Of a stretch of 64,000 nt of DNA, positions 61,004 to 64,000 are shown in pieces. The position numbers and the translations under genes were made by a program. Every line of letters starts with the position of its first letter. Positions within the stretch are counted from its first letter, which is position 1. The notes beneath the pieces were generated by a model that was not told where the DNA came from, searched no databases, and worked only from the letters and a program-made list of their open reading frames with translations. Origin of the DNA: Streptomyces sp. NBC_00377 (GTDB lineage: Bacteria; Actinomycetota; Actinomycetes; Streptomycetales; Streptomycetaceae). The stretch lies in contig NZ_CP107958.1 of NCBI RefSeq assembly GCF_036075115.1, positions 7,874,001 to 7,938,000 of the forward strand. The letters run 5' to 3'.

Positions 61004-62274
61004 CTACTGCCCCCATCCCTCTCGCGCCGGTGCCCCCGCCGCGAGCCAGTGCTCATGTCCCCAACCGGCGGCGGGCTGTCCCCGCCGCCGGACCGACCCG
61101 CGATCGCGGTGCGGTACCCCTCCAGCAGGCGCTCCAGCCCGACGGCCGGGCTGAAGCCCTGCTCGTAACGGCGCCGGGCCGCCCGGCCCATCTCCTGGTT
61201 ACGGTCCGGCCCGGCCGTGATCCGCCGCAGGCACGCCGCGAGCGAGGCGGCCTCGCCCGGCCGGTGCAGCAGCCCGGTCACCCCCTCGTCGACGAGTTCG
61301 ACGAAGGCGCCGTGACCGGCGGCGACGACCGGGACCCCGGCCGCCATCGCCTCCACGACCACCAGGCCGAACGCCTCGAGCCACGTGGAGGGGGCCACCA
61401 CGGCCACCGACCGCGCGACGGCCTTCTGACACTGCGCCGCGTCGTACAGGCCGTCGTAGCGCACGTCGTCCCGGCCCGCCGCCCAGGCGGCCACCTCCCG
61501 CTCCAGCGGCCCCGTGCCGGCGACCACCAGCGGCACCCCCACACCGCCTTGGGCGGCGATCTCGTCCCACGCGGCCATGAGCAGCCGCACGCCCTTGGCC
61601 TCCGCGAGGCGGCCGAGATAGAGCAGATGCTCGCCGGCGCCCGTCCGGCGGTCGGCCGGCTCGGGCACGAAGTTGTGCTTCACCGCCAGCCGTTCCGCCG
61701 GCATGCCGGAGCGCACCAGGACGTCGCGCTGCGCGGCGGAGATGCAGAAGAACCGCTCCACACCGGACCACCACCGCCGCCGGTTGACCGACAGGCTGAC
61801 CGCGAGCGGCACCGTCGCCAGCCGGGAGCCCCGGTAGCAGCCGTGCCGCACGGCGGGCAGCGGCGCCGACCCGACGCACTCGGTGCACGGCCGGCCGTCC
61901 CGCTGGAGCGTGCCGGGCGGGCAGACCTGGGTGTAGTTGTGCAGCGTGGCGACGGCGGGGACCCCGGCGTCGGCACAGGCGGCCAGCACCGCCGGCGACA
62001 GGAGCGGGAAGACGTTGTGGACGTGCACCACGTCCGGCCGCTCGGCGCGAAGCCGGTCGGCGAGCTCGGCGCGGACCGACGGGTTCCACGGCACCAGCAG
62101 CGCCACCGCGGCCTTGCCCGGCAGGGACCGGGCGGCGATGTCGTCGCTGCGCCGCTCGAACAGCTCGACCCGGTGGCCGGCCCCGCGCAGCAGCGCCACC
62201 TCCTGGTCGACGACCTTGTTCTCCCCGCTCGGCTGCGCCGAGGCGTAGTGGTTGTGCACCACGAGGACGTGCAT
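61000..62274 (-). CDS. Glycosyltransferase family 4
   Basis: A 424-aa GT-B fold retaining glycosyltransferase. It starts MHVLVVHNHYASAQPSGENKV and has the acceptor-side Cys-rich stretch near residues 120-145 (TQVCPPGTLQ, CTECVGS), which is unusual. The C-terminal donor domain contains LYLGRLAEAKGVRLLM near 231 and APSTWLEAFGLVVVEAMAAG near 305 (E-x7-E type). GGAGG lies 10 bases before ATG 62274; GTG 62280, 4 bases after it, would overlap the upstream stop. It probably adds one sugar to a lipid-linked oligosaccharide at the cytoplasmic face. Confidence 0.9.
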   Translation of the reverse strand: MHVLVVHNHYASAQPSGENKVVDQEVALLRGAGHRVELFERRSDDIAARSLPGKAAVALLVPWNPSVRAELADRLRAERPDVVHVHNVFPLLSPAVLAACADAGVPAVATLHNYTQVCPPGTLQRDGRPCTECVGSAPLPAVRHGCYRGSRLATVPLAVSLSVNRRRWWSGVERFFCISAAQRDVLVRSGMPAERLAVKHNFVPEPADRRTGAGEHLLYLGRLAEAKGVRLLMAAWDEIAAQGGVGVPLVVAGTGPLEREVAAWAAGRDDVRYDGLYDAAQCQKAVARSVAVVAPSTWLEAFGLVVVEAMAAGVPVVAAGHGAFVELVDEGVTGLLHRPGEAASLAACLRRITAGPDRNQEMGRAARRRYEQGFSPAVGLERLLEGYRTAIAGRSGGGDSPPPVGDMSTGSRRGHRRERDGGSR

Positions 62275-62276
62275 GC

Positions 62277-63509
62277 TCACGTCACCTCCGATCTGCGGGC
62301 CCATCGCGGGGCGGGTCGTCGAGTGACTTCGGGCGCCGTCGGGGCAGCGGCCGGGGCCGGCGCGGCCAGCAGCGAGGCGGCCACGGCCAGGTGCAGCAGA
62401 TACGGGGAGGCGTCGCCCAGCCCGGCCTCGGTGTACGACGCGATAGCGCAGTAGCTGATCAGGAAGATCGCGCAGGCTCTCGACAGCGACGGCGGCCGCA
62501 GCAGCGCGACGCCGCCCAGCACGATGATGATCGCCGCCACCAGGGCGATGCCGGTCACGCCCTGCTCGTTGTAGACGGCCAGCCAGCTGTTGTCGATCGG
62601 GAGCCCGCCGAACGACTTGTCGCCCAGGCCCGTGCCGAACAGGTACTCCGTGGTCGTCCGGGGCGCCGCCAGCAGGGCGTGCCAGACCTTGGCCCGGCCG
62701 GTGAGGCTGGCGAAGTTCTCCTGGCTCTGCCCGCGCAGGAACCACGCCTGGAGCGCGGAGCTGAACCCCACCGCGGCCACCGCGGCGCACAGCACCGCCC
62801 AGGAGAAGACCCGGCGGGCGGCGGCGCTGGTCAGAACGAGGGAGGTGATCGCCAACGTGAGCCCGATGACCAGGCCGAGCGTGGCCGTCCGGGTATGGGT
62901 CAGCGCCAGCAGGACGAGGGAAGGCACGATGACCGTCGCCGCGCTGGTCCGGTCGGTCCTGCGGCCCAGGAGGAGCAGCACGGTGAGCCCGATGATCACC
63001 GCGGCGTACTGTCCGATCTGCGGCGGGGTGAGCGGCCACAACGCGCCGACAAGGCGTCCGCCGTAGAGATCGGGCAGCGCCGCGCCCGGTGAGATGACCA
63101 GGCCGGCGGCCACCGACCCGAGCACCGCGAAGTACATCCGGATGTGGTGCCGGACGAACGTCGGGCCGCCGTCCCACCAGCGGCTGAGCAGCCACAGCGT
63201 GCCGACGAAGAGAGCCAGCCGGGTGCAGCGGAACAGCGAGCCGAACCCGGCTCCCTGGTCCACGCTGGAGATGAGGCTCGGCACCAGCAGGAGGGTGAGC
63301 AGGAACACGTAGGCGCTGGCCCGGATACGCACCCGGGGGTTCACCACGAGCGCCAGTGCGAACGCGGCGACCAGCGAGCCCATGGTGACCATCTGGATGA
63401 GGGAGCGGGGCAGCGGGACGATGGTCCTCGCCCCGGCGGAGCCGAGGGTGTTGAGGACGAGCAGCCCCCAGACCGTCCCGACGATCTTCGATGTGTGGTC
63501 CGTGCTCAT
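62277..63509 (-). CDS. O-antigen ligase/Wzy-like polymerase membrane protein
   Basis: A 410-aa integral membrane protein with about eleven hydrophobic segments and a longer extracytoplasmic loop containing TGRAKVWHALLAAP, then TEYLFGTGLGDKSF and NSWLAVYNEQGV. This is the pattern of Wzy polymerases and O-antigen ligases. With the flippase at 54585 it gives a Wzx/Wzy-like export route. ATG 63509 is 1 base after the upstream stop; a GTG at 63518 is in frame. Sequence cannot tell polymerase from ligase. Confidence 0.82.
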   Translation of the reverse strand: MSTDHTSKIVGTVWGLLVLNTLGSAGARTIVPLPRSLIQMVTMGSLVAAFALALVVNPRVRIRASAYVFLLTLLLVPSLISSVDQGAGFGSLFRCTRLALFVGTLWLLSRWWDGGPTFVRHHIRMYFAVLGSVAAGLVISPGAALPDLYGGRLVGALWPLTPPQIGQYAAVIIGLTVLLLLGRRTDRTSAATVIVPSLVLLALTHTRTATLGLVIGLTLAITSLVLTSAAARRVFSWAVLCAAVAAVGFSSALQAWFLRGQSQENFASLTGRAKVWHALLAAPRTTTEYLFGTGLGDKSFGGLPIDNSWLAVYNEQGVTGIALVAAIIIVLGGVALLRPPSLSRACAIFLISYCAIASYTEAGLGDASPYLLHLAVAASLLAAPAPAAAPTAPEVTRRPAPRWARRSEVT

Positions 63510-63510
63510 C

Positions 63511-64000
63511 TCACCCACCGTCCTTCGCGCGCAGGGTGCTGCCCGCGTCCTGCCGGTAGGGAGCGGCCCGCCACTGCTTTAAGCCGACGGTCCGGCTCGC
63601 GTCGTGGACGACGAAGGTCCACGGTCCGACGTAGACGTTGTCGTGCCAGCGGTTGTGCTGCGCGCCGGTGATCGCCTCGGCCACCCGCTCGCCCTGGTAC
63701 GGCGACCAGTCGGGATAGGTGCCGTAGTTGGAGAGCACCGCCATGCGGTCGCACTTCACCGTGCAGCCGACGACGGACTTGTCCAGCACGAAGCGGTTGT
63801 CGTGGATGTCCACCCGCTGGGTCTTCCACCGGCAGTCGGAGTAGAGCGGTGCGTCGGCGATCGCGGGCTGCGCGCAGCGGCCGGTGTTCTTCACCAGCAA
63901 CGTGCAGTCACCGGAGGAGGTGTTGGCCGGGCTGTTGCAGAACCGGTCGGCGTTCTCCCACAGGGTGATCCCGGACCAGTTGTTCTCCAGCACGTTCCGG
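63511..64000 (-). CDS. Right-handed beta-helix-like protein, partial (N-terminus off the right edge)
   Basis: About 160 codons of the C-terminal end are present; the frame stays open to the window edge. The sequence has short Asn/Asp-rich turns as in parallel beta-helix proteins (NVLENNWSGITLWENADRFC; VDIHDNRFVLDKSVVGC) and six or more Cys in pairs, suggesting an exported, disulfide-bonded protein. A glycan-degrading or -modifying enzyme is possible for this fold. One codon, at 63580-63582, is TTA (in VGLKQW), implying bldA dependence. Its stop is 1 base before the Wzy-like start. Confidence 0.7.
   Translation of the reverse strand, partial: RNVLENNWSGITLWENADRFCNSPANTSSGDCTLLVKNTGRCAQPAIADAPLYSDCRWKTQRVDIHDNRFVLDKSVVGCTVKCDRMAVLSNYGTYPDWSPYQGERVAEAITGAQHNRWHDNVYVGPWTFVVHDASRTVGLKQWRAAPYRQDAGSTLRAKDGG

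Overview
The window looks like a chromosomal segment of a Streptomyces species. GC content is very high, many genes start with GTG, 4-base start/stop overlaps are common, and TTA leucine codons are almost absent (I found two clear ones inside likely genes). Typical Streptomyces families are present: a nitrate-sensing sensor kinase, AfsR-like regulators, SpoIIE-type phosphatases, and a dispersed palindromic element known from other Streptomyces. I saw no tRNA, rRNA, insertion sequence or CRISPR array. All coordinates come from reading the sequence; no database search was possible.

Left part (1-16.8 kb). A truncated NIT-domain sensor kinase runs off the left edge. Next is a sugar-type ABC locus whose ATPase gene appears to have been deleted down to a 35-codon remnant. 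It keeps a permease, a xylose-type binding lipoprotein and, divergently, a GAF/PAS/SpoIIE phosphatase translationally coupled to a second paralogous binding lipoprotein. Then come a zinc-ribbon protein, a secreted beta-propeller protein, a LuxR-type regulator with an atypical receiver, a DacB-like D,D-carboxypeptidase, a membrane repeat protein, an acidic secreted protein with an internal duplication, a small secreted DUF6355-like protein and an alpha/beta hydrolase.

Middle part (16.8-35 kb). Two tandem AfsR-like regulators (the second lacks the TPR tail) are followed by an AraC regulator, two hydrolases, a TIGR01777-type epimerase, a secreted M19-like dipeptidase with a discoidin domain, a TetR regulator, two divergent PAS/GAF/SpoIIE phosphatases and a truncated SDR pseudogene.

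Signalling island (35-49 kb). Six minus-strand genes encode a trypsin-like protease, a PknG-type kinase, a VWA/zinc-ribbon protein, a four-TM protein resembling mycobacterial GlnX in layout, a binding lipoprotein in the GlnH position, and a Trypco1 protein. Divergently transcribed are a helical protein of unknown family, an HSP90-like ATPase and a large TPR protein, ending at a strong hairpin. This is the best candidate for an undescribed system: a PknG nutrient-sensing core merged with protease, VWA and chaperone parts.

Right part (49-64 kb). After a small membrane protein and a PAP2 phosphatase, a tightly packed minus-strand operon runs off the right edge. It encodes a class III aminotransferase, a 3,5-epimerase, a pyruvyl transferase family protein, GT2 and GT4 glycosyltransferases, a flippase, a DUF4910 peptidase carrying an in-frame palindromic insertion, an SDR epimerase, a PIG-L deacetylase, a sugar-nucleotide cytidylyltransferase, a C-methyltransferase, a Wzy/ligase-like membrane protein and a beta-helix protein. 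It probably makes and exports a glycan bearing a modified deoxy-sugar.
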